Position numbers and translations under genes: made by a program
From: Sphingobacterium detergens
Lineage (GTDB): Bacteria > Bacteroidota > Bacteroidia > Sphingobacteriales > Sphingobacteriaceae
Length of the DNA: 64,000 nt
Direction of reading: 5' to 3'
Assembly (NCBI RefSeq): GCF_003610355.1
Contig: NZ_RAPY01000002.1
Location: 496,001-560,000, forward strand
Shown here: positions 1 through 9,690 of the stretch, piece by piece
How positions within the stretch are numbered: position 1 is the first letter of the stretch
Layout: each line of letters starts with the position of its first letter
The notes under the pieces: model-generated
Seen by the model: only the letters and a program-made list of their open reading frames with translations
Told to the model about the DNA's origin: nothing
Databases searched by the model: none

Positions 1-100
1 ACTTTTCAACGAAGGGGATAGTTCTTGCTATTTTGTCATCACTATGAGAGAAAGGTCCAAGATTTGGTGACCCATTTTTTATATTTTCACCAGAGTGACA

Positions 101-706
101 ATGTATAAACCGAGATATGATCATATTGAAGAGAAGGAAAACCTGTTGGCCCTGCGTTCGGGCTGCCAAACAGCTTTTCGTCAAATTTATACCCTCTACA
201 GTGGCCGAATCTATCTCAACATTCGTAAAATGGTCAAGTCCGAACAGGATGCTGCCGAGCTCTTACAGGAAGTTTTTATAAAAGTATGGGATAAGCGGGA
301 GCTAATTGATCCCGAACAGTCTTTTCGATCCTATCTGTTTCAGATTGCTAAATACACCGTATATAACTTTATCCGTAAAAATAATCTGGAGAAACAGATT
401 CAAGCCTACCTTAGTCAACATAATACACAATTGTATAGCCATGTAGAAGAACAATTAGACGAAAAACAGGACGAACAATGGCTCTCCCAGACGATTGAAC
501 AGCTTCCTCCCCAACGCAGACTGATCTACAAGCTTTGTAAGATCGAAGGTAAAAGCTACGCTGAAGTAAGTACCTTATTAAGAATATCGACTTCCACAAT
601 CAATGACCATATTGTAAAAGCTACCAAATATATCAAAGAAAGGCACGGTGTTTTGGATAAATCCACGCTGTTAATAGCCTCTTTTATACTTCTCCAACAT
701 CATTGA
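101..706 (+). CDS. ECF RNA polymerase sigma factor, FecI-like
   Basis: Sigma-70 family factor of the extracytoplasmic-function type, expected to direct RNA polymerase to the downstream SusC/SusD operon when released by its FecR partner. The 201-residue protein has a region 2 helix (DAAELLQEVFIKVW, about residues 48-61) and a region 4 helix-turn-helix near residues 155-180 (YAEVSTLLRISTSTINDHI). Length fits the Bacteroidota FecI group. A GTG lies two codons upstream at 95; I prefer the ATG at 101. It precedes the FecR gene by about 100 bases, the usual order. The C-terminus carries a hydrophobic tail (LLIASFILLQ), often seen in this group. The family is clear; the polysaccharide signal is inferred from neighbours. 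Confidence 0.93.
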   Translation: MYKPRYDHIEEKENLLALRSGCQTAFRQIYTLYSGRIYLNIRKMVKSEQDAAELLQEVFIKVWDKRELIDPEQSFRSYLFQIAKYTVYNFIRKNNLEKQIQAYLSQHNTQLYSHVEEQLDEKQDEQWLSQTIEQLPPQRRLIYKLCKIEGKSYAEVSTLLRISTSTINDHIVKATKYIKERHGVLDKSTLLIASFILLQHH

Positions 707-810
707 TCCCTATTATTTTCTTTAGGCTGAAAAAATATAAAATAAAATTGCAACGGGAGCAGATGATCGTTGCTTTTGAAGTGTATTAGCTAAAAAGAAG
801 ATAACCAATT

Positions 811-1983
811 GTGGAAAAAAAAGTACTTCAATATACGCTAAGACAGTATATACATGGGGAGCTCAGTGAGGAAAATTCCCGCGCTTTTCTGTCTTATATA
901 AAATCGGGGGAAGACCGAATACTGCTGCAGGAGCTGATCCAAGAAGTCCTGGATGATCCTGTAGATCGGGTCCTGCTTCAGGATCCCGAACTTCTGCTGG
1001 TACTGGATAACACTTGGGAGCAATTACATCTTCAGATAAATAAACCAAAAGCGAGATCATTGTGGTCCTGGAAACGTATTGCCGCTGTTGCCGCTACTGT
1101 CATTGGAATATCGTTTGCTGGTTGGTGGTTTTTTGATGGTGTAAGTGATTCCGTAAATCGACAGTCTAAGCAAGAGTTGATATCGCCAGGAAAACAATCC
1201 GCGACCTTAACCCTGGCCAATGGCGATCAGATTCGCTTACAGGAGACCATGAATGGACAGATTGCAGATGAAATGGGTATCAAGATTTCTAAAAGTAATG
1301 ATGGACAATTGATCTACGAAGTAGGGAAGAATGCGGGGGGTGGGTCTGGCAATCACATATTATCAACAACCAAAGGAGAAACCTATCGGATTAAGTTACC
1401 AGATGGTACACAGGTATGGCTCAATGCTGCTTCAGCCCTTAAGTATCCAATGCAGTTTGCCCATAAAGGGAAAAGGGAAGTGGAATTGGTAGGAGAAGCC
1501 TATTTTGAGGTAACAAAGGACCCCAAGCATCCTTTTATTGTCAATACATCCGGTCAACAGATCAAAGTACTGGGAACCCATTTTAATGTAAATAGCTACG
1601 CCGATGAACCAGCATTGCGAACTACACTTTTGGAAGGGAGTGTCGAAGTATCCTCCAGTAGCCAAAAACTGCGGTTACTTCCTGGACAACAATCTAGCCT
1701 TAATGCCAACGGAACGCTTAAATTACAGCAAGTAGATACGGCTCCAATAATTGCGTGGACCAATCACGAATTTATGTTTGATGAGGATGATATCGAAAGT
1801 GTAATGCGCGAAATAGCACGCTGGTATAATGTGGATGTAATCTATCAGGGAAAAAAAACAACAGAGAAGTTCGGCGGAGGGATATCCCGCTTTGATAACG
1901 TAAAGCAAGTCTTAAATCTGCTTGAAAATACGGGGGCAGTCCATTTCAGGATTGAAGGGAAAACCCTATATGTTCTTCCGTAA
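811..1983 (+). CDS. FecR-family anti-sigma factor
   Basis: Inner-membrane anti-sigma factor that holds the adjacent ECF sigma factor and receives a signal from the TonB-dependent transporter. The N-terminal cytoplasmic part (about 1-85) is followed by one membrane segment near residues 87-107 (IAAVAATVIGISFAGWWFF). The periplasmic FecR domain is at about 185-290 (GETYRIKLPDGTQVWLNAAS) and the C-terminal domain at about 315-390 contains WYNVDVIYQG, as in DUF4974. The start is GTG at 811; no better ATG lies nearby. Length (390 residues) is normal. The order sigma, anti-sigma, SusC, SusD is the classic trans-envelope signalling arrangement of Bacteroidota. Confidence 0.93.
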   Translation: MEKKVLQYTLRQYIHGELSEENSRAFLSYIKSGEDRILLQELIQEVLDDPVDRVLLQDPELLLVLDNTWEQLHLQINKPKARSLWSWKRIAAVAATVIGISFAGWWFFDGVSDSVNRQSKQELISPGKQSATLTLANGDQIRLQETMNGQIADEMGIKISKSNDGQLIYEVGKNAGGGSGNHILSTTKGETYRIKLPDGTQVWLNAASALKYPMQFAHKGKREVELVGEAYFEVTKDPKHPFIVNTSGQQIKVLGTHFNVNSYADEPALRTTLLEGSVEVSSSSQKLRLLPGQQSSLNANGTLKLQQVDTAPIIAWTNHEFMFDEDDIESVMREIARWYNVDVIYQGKKTTEKFGGGISRFDNVKQVLNLLENTGAVHFRIEGKTLYVLP

Positions 1984-2076
1984 TTATTTAATAAATAATT
2001 GATTATAAATACCTAAAAAAGTAACTGATGAATAGAAATATACAAAACGAATAGTCACCACGGTGGGCTATAAGAA

Positions 2077-2111
2077 AGCAACCAAGATCCCGAAGGACTC
2101 GGTTGCTGTTT
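2077..2111 (+). terminator. Possible terminator/attenuator between fecR and susC
   Basis: An AGCAACC arm at 2077 pairs with GGTTGCT ending at 2107, followed by TTTG. The loop is long (17 bases) and the U-run is short, so it may be only a weak terminator or a processing hairpin separating regulator transcripts from the SusC operon. Confidence 0.35.
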
Positions 2112-2194
2112 GGGACAATTAAATTTTAACTATCCAATCTGCATTATATTTCTGTTTTGGACGACTCGAATATACTGCAAATCAAACCTTGCAA

Positions 2195-5100
2195 ATGTAT
2201 CAAAATTATATCAGAAAAAAGGTGATAGCATATTTGCTATTCCGTAAACTATGGCTTATTATGCGATTGACGACCATAATTATCTTGGTTACTTTTATGC
2301 AGGTTAGCGCTTCGACTTTTGCACAAAAGGTAACATTGGAATACTCCAATATGAGCCTTAAAAGAATATTTAAGGACCTCAAGTCACAGACAGGGTACAA
2401 TTTTCTCTATACAGAACGGCAAATGTCGGCGGCTAAACCTGTCAATATAAAAGTAAAAGACCGCATGTTGTCAGATGTACTGGTTCAGCTTTTTGCAGAT
2501 CAGCCGCTGTCGTATCAGATGGACAGCAAGACAATCGTCATTCGGGACAAGCCCCGGTCTACAAGCATAGGCTCATCAGTACAGCAAGCGACGGTGCTAG
2601 TTCAGGCAATGATCAAGGGACGGGTGACCAATGAGCGTGGTGAACCGCTTGCCAACGTTTCCGTTCGCGTAAAAGGAAATGAATCGGCTGGAACTTCCAC
2701 TGCCGCTGATGGTAGTTTTACGATCAGTAATCTTTCTCCAAAATCCACGCTGATATTTTCCTCTGTCGGGTACGATCAGCAGCTTGTGGAGTTGGCTACT
2801 ATGCGTACAGAGGAATTGGGACAGTTACATGTGCTGATGAAAAGTAGCAATAGCCAGCTGGAAGAAGTTATCGTTATCGGATATGGTACGACGACACGGC
2901 AGCGCGTTGTCGGTGCCGTCGATCAGATCGGTGCAAAGACCTTTCAGGACCGACCGGTCGGCAACGTTACACAGGCCCTTCAGGGCGCTTCCCCAAGTTT
3001 GACCATTCAACAGAAAAGTATGGATCCAAACGATAATTCAATGAACATCAATATCCGGGGAATATCTACCGTAAATAGTAATGCGCCACTAGTGGTGATT
3101 GACGGAATTATTACCGAAGGCGGAACACTGAACAAGATCAATCCGGACGATATCGAAACAGTATCTGTACTCAAAGATGCAGGTTCCACAGCTATTTACG
3201 GCTCACGGTCAGCAAATGGTGTCATCTTGGTAACCACAAAAAGGGGACGCCAAAATCAGAAACCCTCGGTTACAATTGGCACGCAATGGGGTGTGCAACA
3301 ACCCAAAATCTTGTTTTCCCCAGTCGCTGGCTATGAAAACGCGACCTTACGTAATCTTGCACTCACCAACTCAGGAATGGATCCACAGTTTTCACCAGAA
3401 GCGATTGCTGATCTGTATGCACATCAGGATATCGAAAAATGGAATTTGCCGGAAATCATGAAAAATTCGTTTCAACAAAAATATAATATCAACGTCACGG
3501 GTGGTGGTGAAAAAAGTTCTTATTTATTTTCAGGAGGCTTTTATAACCAACCCAGCAATTTTGTTGGACAGGATTTTGGGATAAAACGCTATAATCTACG
3601 GACTAATCTCAGTACTGAGATCGGCCGTTTTAAACTGACCTCAATTTTAGCGTATACACGTAACAACAATATGAGCAATACAGCCGGAAGTGCTATCATC
3701 AATGCTTCTCGCCTCCCTTCTTATTATTATTATCGAATGCGGGCAGATAATGGAAAATATCTGGTCAATAACGCACTCACAGATCAAAATCCGCTGGCTG
3801 AACTTAATGAAGGTGGTTATATTAAAAATGACAATGATTATTTTAACATCAATCTGAATCTCGAGGCAAAGCTGTTCGACGGTCTGAAGCTGCGCGGTAT
3901 TTTTGGCGCAGATATCTACGCAGACCATCGTTTTATCAGACGGATCCAAGTACCCTTGTATTCCGACCCCGACGCATTGCAGCCACAGGTGTTCGTAAAT
4001 TCAGATCGTAATACAGAAGATTTTAATGAAAAAGCTTCTTTGCTGAATTTTCAGTTATTGCTGGATTATGACAAGATCTTCGGGAGTCATCATCTTTCAG
4101 GTTTGATTGGTGCATCCAATGAGTCCTATACGCGTAGACAGAATGAACTTAAAATGAAGTTTACCGATCCAGTGCTGGGAACACCGACTACCGGAACAGT
4201 TATCGATCCCGCCAGTGCCCGTGTCACACCAAATGGTACTTTACAGAATAGCATCAACTCAATCTTCGGTCGTGCCGGATATGACTTTGAAAGTAAGTAT
4301 TTTGCCGAATTCAGCTTTCGCTACGATGGATCTTCCAAGTTTTCAAAAGCAAACCGCTGGGGATTCTTTCCCTCAGGATCACTTGGATGGCGAGCATCGG
4401 AAGAGCGTTTTATGAATTGGTATAAGGAGCATGTCGGTAGCCTCAAGGTTCGGTCCACCTATGGTGTACTGGGAAATCAGGCCGTGGATGATTATTCGTA
4501 TTATTTTACTTATGAATCCTATCCAAACAGCTATGGATTTAATAATAAGCCAGTAGCTGCCGCGGGATTTAACTACGCCAGTTTGGATTTGCGCTGGGAG
4601 AAAACCTATAATTTCAATGTTGGCCTTGATGCAACTTTCTTTCAGGATAAGCTGACAGCAAGCTTTGATTACTTTAAGAAGCGAACAGTAGATATTCTGA
4701 TGTCACCACAGATCCCATCCGTGTTTGGGACCTCATTAAAAAACCAGAATTTGGGCGAAATGAACAATGAAGGCTGGGAGATCAATCTGACCTATCACGC
4801 TAAAACAGGCGAGTTTCAGCATCAGATCAATGCCAATATAGGTGACAGTCACAATAAGATTGTCTCCATGCCAGGAGATGACCGGATTTCAACAGTAGAT
4901 AATATTACCAAATTGACACGTGTCGGTCTGCCGTACAATTCCTATTATGGCTACAAAATGGCTGGACTCTTCCAGAATATTTCGGATATCGAGACCTCGG
5001 CCCTGCCAAGTGGTATCACCGCCGCGGACTTGCGACCAGGAGATGTCAAATATGTGGATCGTAATAATGATGGAATGATCGATGCACGGGATAGATTTGT

Positions 5101-5632
5101 CCTGGGTAATGGTTTCCCACGATTTACATTCGGCCTGACCTATAACCTCAGTTATAAGGATTTTGATTTTAGCATGTTCTGGCAAGGTGTTGGTAAACGG
5201 GATATGATGATCCGCGGTGAGCTGATCGAGCCCTTTCACCAGAATTATTCGTATGCTATTTATCAACATCAACTTGATTACTGGACGCCGACAAATATTG
5301 ATGGGCAGTGGCCTCGATTTACCGCCAATGGATCTACAGCCTCAACAAACAACTTTGGGAAAGATTCTGATCTCTATCTTTTCAATGGGAAGTATGCACG
5401 TCTGAAAAATCTTCAAATAGGATATACATTACCAAAGAATGTCACATCCAAATTGGGGCTACAGCGGGTACGCTTTTTTGTTAATGCCCAAAATTTGCTG
5501 ACATTGAGTAAAAACTCCTGGATAGACCCCGAATCTTCCGAATTTGACTCCAATATGGGAGGTTCAGCCAATAGTGCCCGCAATTATCCAACGTTGAAAT
5601 ATTATGGCGGCGGATTAAATATTCAATTCTAA
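2195..5632 (+). CDS. SusC/RagA-family TonB-linked outer-membrane transporter
   Basis: Outer-membrane TonB-dependent transporter that imports oligosaccharides captured by the SusD lipoprotein. An N-terminal stretch leads into a signal sequence (LTTIIILVTFMQVSASTFAQ). Then come an STN domain (about 45-110) of the kind that talks to FecR, a carboxypeptidase-regulatory-like domain (about 140-215), a TonB-box-like segment ahead of VIGYG, a plug domain with repeated ISTVNSNAPLVVIDG-type motifs, and the barrel ending in a terminal Phe (GGGLNIQF). About 1,145 residues is usual for the STN-bearing type. ATG 2195 is preferred over the TTG at 2189. The STN domain together with FecI/FecR supports regulation by transport-coupled signalling. 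Confidence 0.96.
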   Translation: MYQNYIRKKVIAYLLFRKLWLIMRLTTIIILVTFMQVSASTFAQKVTLEYSNMSLKRIFKDLKSQTGYNFLYTERQMSAAKPVNIKVKDRMLSDVLVQLFADQPLSYQMDSKTIVIRDKPRSTSIGSSVQQATVLVQAMIKGRVTNERGEPLANVSVRVKGNESAGTSTAADGSFTISNLSPKSTLIFSSVGYDQQLVELATMRTEELGQLHVLMKSSNSQLEEVIVIGYGTTTRQRVVGAVDQIGAKTFQDRPVGNVTQALQGASPSLTIQQKSMDPNDNSMNINIRGISTVNSNAPLVVIDGIITEGGTLNKINPDDIETVSVLKDAGSTAIYGSRSANGVILVTTKRGRQNQKPSVTIGTQWGVQQPKILFSPVAGYENATLRNLALTNSGMDPQFSPEAIADLYAHQDIEKWNLPEIMKNSFQQKYNINVTGGGEKSSYLFSGGFYNQPSNFVGQDFGIKRYNLRTNLSTEIGRFKLTSILAYTRNNNMSNTAGSAIINASRLPSYYYYRMRADNGKYLVNNALTDQNPLAELNEGGYIKNDNDYFNINLNLEAKLFDGLKLRGIFGADIYADHRFIRRIQVPLYSDPDALQPQVFVNSDRNTEDFNEKASLLNFQLLLDYDKIFGSHHLSGLIGASNESYTRRQNELKMKFTDPVLGTPTTGTVIDPASARVTPNGTLQNSINSIFGRAGYDFESKYFAEFSFRYDGSSKFSKANRWGFFPSGSLGWRASEERFMNWYKEHVGSLKVRSTYGVLGNQAVDDYSYYFTYESYPNSYGFNNKPVAAAGFNYASLDLRWEKTYNFNVGLDATFFQDKLTASFDYFKKRTVDILMSPQIPSVFGTSLKNQNLGEMNNEGWEINLTYHAKTGEFQHQINANIGDSHNKIVSMPGDDRISTVDNITKLTRVGLPYNSYYGYKMAGLFQNISDIETSALPSGITAADLRPGDVKYVDRNNDGMIDARDRFVLGNGFPRFTFGLTYNLSYKDFDFSMFWQGVGKRDMMIRGELIEPFHQNYSYAIYQHQLDYWTPTNIDGQWPRFTANGSTASTNNFGKDSDLYLFNGKYARLKNLQIGYTLPKNVTSKLGLQRVRFFVNAQNLLTLSKNSWIDPESSEFDSNMGGSANSARNYPTLKYYGGGLNIQF

Positions 5633-5643
5633 CCATTTATGTG

Positions 5644-7269
5644 ATGAGACTATATAAATTACTTATAGGAGGCTTGAGTTTAATGGCTGTGGTTCATTTC
5701 ACTTCCTGCAATAAGTTGGATACCTTGCCAACAGATAGATTTACGGATGAGAACTTTTGGGATTATCCAGAAAATGCAGAAAAAATGGTCAACATGGCCT
5801 ATAATCAACTCTTCTCAGCCGACCGATTATGGAATGATGAAGCGCTAAGTGATAATATTTTTGAAGGGCGGTCAAATACCGACCAGCGCGCTATCCGCAA
5901 TGGAACTGCTGACCCTACCTTGGGACGTTTTGCTTCGGAATGGTCCGATCTCTATGGCGGCATCAAGACCTGCCACGTCTACCTTGAAAATGTAGATCGT
6001 GTCCCCGGAATGGATGCTGTGCTCAAAAAACGTCGGATTGCGGAGGTACGATTTATCCGAGCATTCCTCTATTTTAGACTGGTCAATTTTTACGGCGATG
6101 TTCCTTTCTTTACCAAAGACATCTCCCTAGAGGAATCTAAAATCGTTCCAAGGACGGCCAAGGCAACCGTCATGGCATTTATCCATCAGGAATTGGATGA
6201 ATGTATGGCTGATCTGCCCAGCAAAGATGTGTTGCCTGCCGATGATAGAGGCCGAATTACAAAAGGTGCGGCTTCAGCTTTTCAGGCACGGGCTTTTCTC
6301 TATGAGAGCAACTGGAACAAAGTATTGCAGTATTGTGAGAACTTGATCAAGAAACAAGGGGAATTTGGGACATATGCGCTTTTCGATAGTTATCCGGAAT
6401 TGTTTACTGCAGCAAAGGAATACAATTCGGAGGTTATTCTGGATTACGGCTATGTACCACAGTTGAAAACCTGGAATAAACTCTATGATGCGGCTCCGAT
6501 CTCTGCTCAGGCGCGACTGAATGGTTATGCCCCTTTGCAGAGTCTTGTTGACAACTATATCACCCTTGATGGAAATACCATAAGTGCGGATCCTAACTAC
6601 AACAGTGATAATCCTTACATAAATCGAGACCCACGGATGGCGGCAACTATTGTTTTTCATGGCGGCCAATGGACTGACTTTGATGGGACAGTCCGTAAAA
6701 TTTTTATCAAACCAGGCTCCGGAGGAACAGATAAAGAGCGCTTGGATGAGTATCAGGGAGCGAGTGCTAATGCTTCTGCAACCGGCTATTATGTAAAGAA
6801 ATATTACGATGTGACAGCAACGGTAAAATACGATGCCGGGCTCAATATTATTATGTTCAGATATGCTGATATCTTATTGATGTATGCCGAAGCGAAAGAG
6901 GCGCTGGGGCAGCTCGATGCCACAATTTGGGATATGACAATCAAACCTATCCGCAAAAGAGCTGGCTTTGTGGTGGGCAAAGCACTGGACTTTCCTATGA
7001 CCGGTGATCTGAAAACGATCGTACGAAACGAACGAAGAAGCGAACTCGCTTTGGAGGGGCTGCGTTACTATGATATCGTACGTTGGAAAGCAGGTAAAAC
7101 CTTTCTGGACGGACAGGTAACTGGTGCTAAATATGGTGGTAACAATAGCTATATCAAATTGGATATTAGACGATTTGACGAGAGTAGAGATTATCTATGG
7201 TCAGTGCCAAGGACACAGATTGACCTGAATAAAAACCTATTGCCCAATAATCAAGGCTATTCAAACTAA
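5644..7269 (+). CDS. SusD/RagB-family nutrient-binding lipoprotein
   Basis: Surface-exposed glycan-binding lipoprotein that forms the lid of the SusC transporter. The signal peptide ends in a lipobox (HFTSC, Cys22 counted from ATG 5644). The body is TPR-rich with typical SusD signatures: an early WxDLYGGIKTCHVYLENV segment, AEVRFIRAFLYFRLVNFYGDVP near 135-155, and a C-terminal RYADILLMYAEAKEALG plus RRSELALEGLRYYDIVRW near 410-485. Length (541 residues) is normal. It starts 11 bases after susC, so the two are co-transcribed. GTG 5641 directly precedes the ATG and is a less likely start. Confidence 0.96.
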   Translation: MRLYKLLIGGLSLMAVVHFTSCNKLDTLPTDRFTDENFWDYPENAEKMVNMAYNQLFSADRLWNDEALSDNIFEGRSNTDQRAIRNGTADPTLGRFASEWSDLYGGIKTCHVYLENVDRVPGMDAVLKKRRIAEVRFIRAFLYFRLVNFYGDVPFFTKDISLEESKIVPRTAKATVMAFIHQELDECMADLPSKDVLPADDRGRITKGAASAFQARAFLYESNWNKVLQYCENLIKKQGEFGTYALFDSYPELFTAAKEYNSEVILDYGYVPQLKTWNKLYDAAPISAQARLNGYAPLQSLVDNYITLDGNTISADPNYNSDNPYINRDPRMAATIVFHGGQWTDFDGTVRKIFIKPGSGGTDKERLDEYQGASANASATGYYVKKYYDVTATVKYDAGLNIIMFRYADILLMYAEAKEALGQLDATIWDMTIKPIRKRAGFVVGKALDFPMTGDLKTIVRNERRSELALEGLRYYDIVRWKAGKTFLDGQVTGAKYGGNNSYIKLDIRRFDESRDYLWSVPRTQIDLNKNLLPNNQGYSN

Positions 7270-7346
7270 AATTTAATCGAAACAAACCGTTGCAAACGAT
7301 AGCGTGAACAACGTCCGTTTTGAACTACAAAATTAAAGATAAAGAC

Positions 7347-8489
7347 ATGAAATGGTATTTTAAAGTTATAGCAATGCTCGCATTGGTTGCGAACATCGTT
7401 TCCTGCAAAAAAGACGATATGAAATACTCGGATGCGGATGTATCCGCTGTGGAGAATTTATATGCACCGACAGATGGGAAGGCAGTCAAATTATTGAGTT
7501 CGAGTTCTGCAGCTCTGTATTTTGAATGGGAATCTGCACTGGTTGCCGATGGGGGGGCGGCCCAATATGAAGTTGTTTTTGATCAGGTAAATGGCGATTT
7601 CAGCAAACCGCTATATACCGTTACTTCGGACAATAATGGGAATTCAAATGGCGCAAATATCAGTCACAAAATATTGAATCAGGTGGCGGCCAAAGCTGGG
7701 ATCGAACCGGGTACAAGTGGCGACATCACTTGGTCTGTGTATTCCATACGAGGTATGAAACGCGTACTGAGTAAAGTTAAAAAGAAGCTGAATATCAAAA
7801 CGCTGGAAGGGTTTGCAGATATTCCAGACGAATTGTTTATCACTGGTGAAGGTGCTGAGAACGGTGCCGCTATTGCTCAAGCAATACCGTTTAAGCTTGT
7901 TGGTAATGGTGAATATGAGATTTTTACAAAATTGGAAGCAGGTAAAAAATATATCTTTACAGATCGTAAATCGGCAGATGGACGTGTATTCTATTCCGAA
8001 GATCAAACCAAGATAAAAGAAGAAGAGACCGGTAGCAATACCGTTGCCAAGACTGCGGTGTATCGAATTCGAATTGATTTCAACGTTTCGACGATTACCT
8101 ATTCTGAAATCAAAAGCATGGGGGTTTATTTCTCACCTTCCGGGGCGGTGGTACTGGATCTCCCTTATCAAGGCAAGGGTATCTGGTCGGCAACAGGTGT
8201 TATCAACTTTAAGCAAGAAAGCTGGGGGCGTGATCAACGCTATAAGTTCCAGATGGAAACGGTCAAGGCAGGAAAGGCAGAGACTGTACAATTGGGGACC
8301 CAGACGGGTACCGATAGCCCACCAAACAGTTCTTCAGCCCCATCGTATTACTTTGTCCGTATATTACCTAATCTTTCGCAATGGGATGACAAATGGAAAT
8401 TTGTGGATGCTGTAGATGGGCGTCCGACCAAAATCTCCATGATCTTACAAGGGGACAAAGATTATACACATGCAGTAGTTCCAAATTAA
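7347..8489 (+). CDS. SusE-like surface glycan-binding lipoprotein
   Basis: Probable outer-membrane lipoprotein that assists glycan capture. The ATG at 7347 starts a clear lipoprotein signal (MKWYFKVIAMLALVANIVSC, Cys20), so I prefer it to the upstream TTG at 7320. After the lipid anchor comes an Ig-like region (ENLYAPTDGKAVKL...AALYFEWESALVADGGAAQYEVVF, about 35-95) matching the SusE N-terminal type. Later beta-rich modules have the GNGEYEIFTKLEAGKKY and GKGIWSATGVINF patterns seen in SusE/SusF starch-binding-like domains. It lies between susD and the hydrolases in the same direction. Ligand preference cannot be read from the sequence; mannan is inferred from the GH76 neighbours. Confidence 0.82.
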   Translation: MKWYFKVIAMLALVANIVSCKKDDMKYSDADVSAVENLYAPTDGKAVKLLSSSSAALYFEWESALVADGGAAQYEVVFDQVNGDFSKPLYTVTSDNNGNSNGANISHKILNQVAAKAGIEPGTSGDITWSVYSIRGMKRVLSKVKKKLNIKTLEGFADIPDELFITGEGAENGAAIAQAIPFKLVGNGEYEIFTKLEAGKKYIFTDRKSADGRVFYSEDQTKIKEEETGSNTVAKTAVYRIRIDFNVSTITYSEIKSMGVYFSPSGAVVLDLPYQGKGIWSATGVINFKQESWGRDQRYKFQMETVKAGKAETVQLGTQTGTDSPPNSSSAPSYYFVRILPNLSQWDDKWKFVDAVDGRPTKISMILQGDKDYTHAVVPN

Positions 8490-8498
8490 AAAGAGGAA

Positions 8499-9626
8499 AT
8501 GATGAAGAAAATAGTGATAATCTCATCCATGCTGTTCTTACTGTTTGGGTGCACAAAAGTCGAGGATACATATTTATACGACGATACGATTCAGGAATCT
8601 TGGACAGAGATCGCTACGCAGGTGTCCGACAAAATGATCTCTGGTTTCTGGAATGAAGCGGGATATTTTAACAACGCCATCAACCAATCGGATCAGGGCT
8701 TTCAATACTGGCCCAATGCCCACGCGATGGACGTAGTTATTGATGCTTATCAACGGACGAAGGACGCTAAATACAGCGCCTATTTCAGTAAGTGGTTTGA
8801 GGGTGTCAAGGTTAAAAATGGCAACACTTACTATAATGTATTCTATGATGATATGGAGTGGAATGCCTTGACTATGCTGCGACTATATGAGACGACTAAG
8901 GAGCAAAAATATCTCGATGCGGTACTACTGTTATGGACTGATATTTTGAAAGCCTGGAATGAACAATATGCTGGCGGTGGATTGGCCTGGCGTAAGGATA
9001 TGTTATACAGCAAGAATGCTTGTTCTAATGGACCTGCTAGCATTCTTGCGGCTAGACTTTATAATTTAACAAAAAATGAAAACTACCTGACCTGGGCCAA
9101 AAAGATCTATGAATGGCAGAAGGCAACCTTATATAATCCATCTTCAGGTGCTGTGTACGATAATATCAATGGAGAGACAGATGCGGTTGATGTAACCACG
9201 TTGACCTATAATCAGGGAACTTTTCTTGGTACGGCTGTGGAGCTTTTTAAGATTACCAAAGATCAGATCTATCTGGTCGATGCGCAGAAAATTAGTTATT
9301 ACACCATTACCCGCTGTATAGATGTGGGGAATAATATTTTGCGTGATGAGGGTAATGGTGACGGTGCGCTGTTTAAGGGTATATTCATCCGGTACTTTGT
9401 TGAATATTTGAACCTGGAGGGAATCGATGCAGATTATCGCGCAAAGTTTGAGAAGTTTTTGGTTAACAACGGTAAAATTGCCTGGACCAAAGGAACCAGC
9501 TTGCCGACGCTATTGTTTGGCTCTTCCTGGTCTCAGCCGCCGATTGGTAATAGCGAAATTTCAGCCTACGCCAGTGCTGCCATGCTGTTTGAAGGGCTGG
9601 CACGCTATCAGATAAGGTCAAAATAA
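8499..9626 (+). CDS. GH76 glycoside hydrolase, lipoprotein (putative endo-alpha-1,6-mannanase)
   Basis: Predicted cell-surface or periplasmic alpha-1,6-mannan hydrolase. A lipoprotein signal (LLFGC) sits at the N-terminus. The (alpha/alpha) barrel carries the paired aspartates of GH76 in YDDMEW at about residues 114-119, plus KNACSNGPASILAARLY and LTYNQGTFLGTAVELF, characteristic of the family. In characterised GH76 enzymes the two adjacent Asp residues act as nucleophile and acid/base. It follows susE by nine bases. Length (375 residues) is typical for a single-domain GH76. Substrate is inferred from family, not shown. Confidence 0.9.
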   Translation: MMKKIVIISSMLFLLFGCTKVEDTYLYDDTIQESWTEIATQVSDKMISGFWNEAGYFNNAINQSDQGFQYWPNAHAMDVVIDAYQRTKDAKYSAYFSKWFEGVKVKNGNTYYNVFYDDMEWNALTMLRLYETTKEQKYLDAVLLLWTDILKAWNEQYAGGGLAWRKDMLYSKNACSNGPASILAARLYNLTKNENYLTWAKKIYEWQKATLYNPSSGAVYDNINGETDAVDVTTLTYNQGTFLGTAVELFKITKDQIYLVDAQKISYYTITRCIDVGNNILRDEGNGDGALFKGIFIRYFVEYLNLEGIDADYRAKFEKFLVNNGKIAWTKGTSLPTLLFGSSWSQPPIGNSEISAYASAAMLFEGLARYQIRSK

Positions 9627-9690
9627 CAGATTGGATACCTCGGAGTCATTAGATGAACATTAGTTCCTGATGGCTTCATTAAACTAATAG

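Noticed and set aside
3007..5272. Several minus-strand frames of 60-130 residues inside susC
   Set aside because: They are antisense shadows of a strongly coding gene, without independent features.
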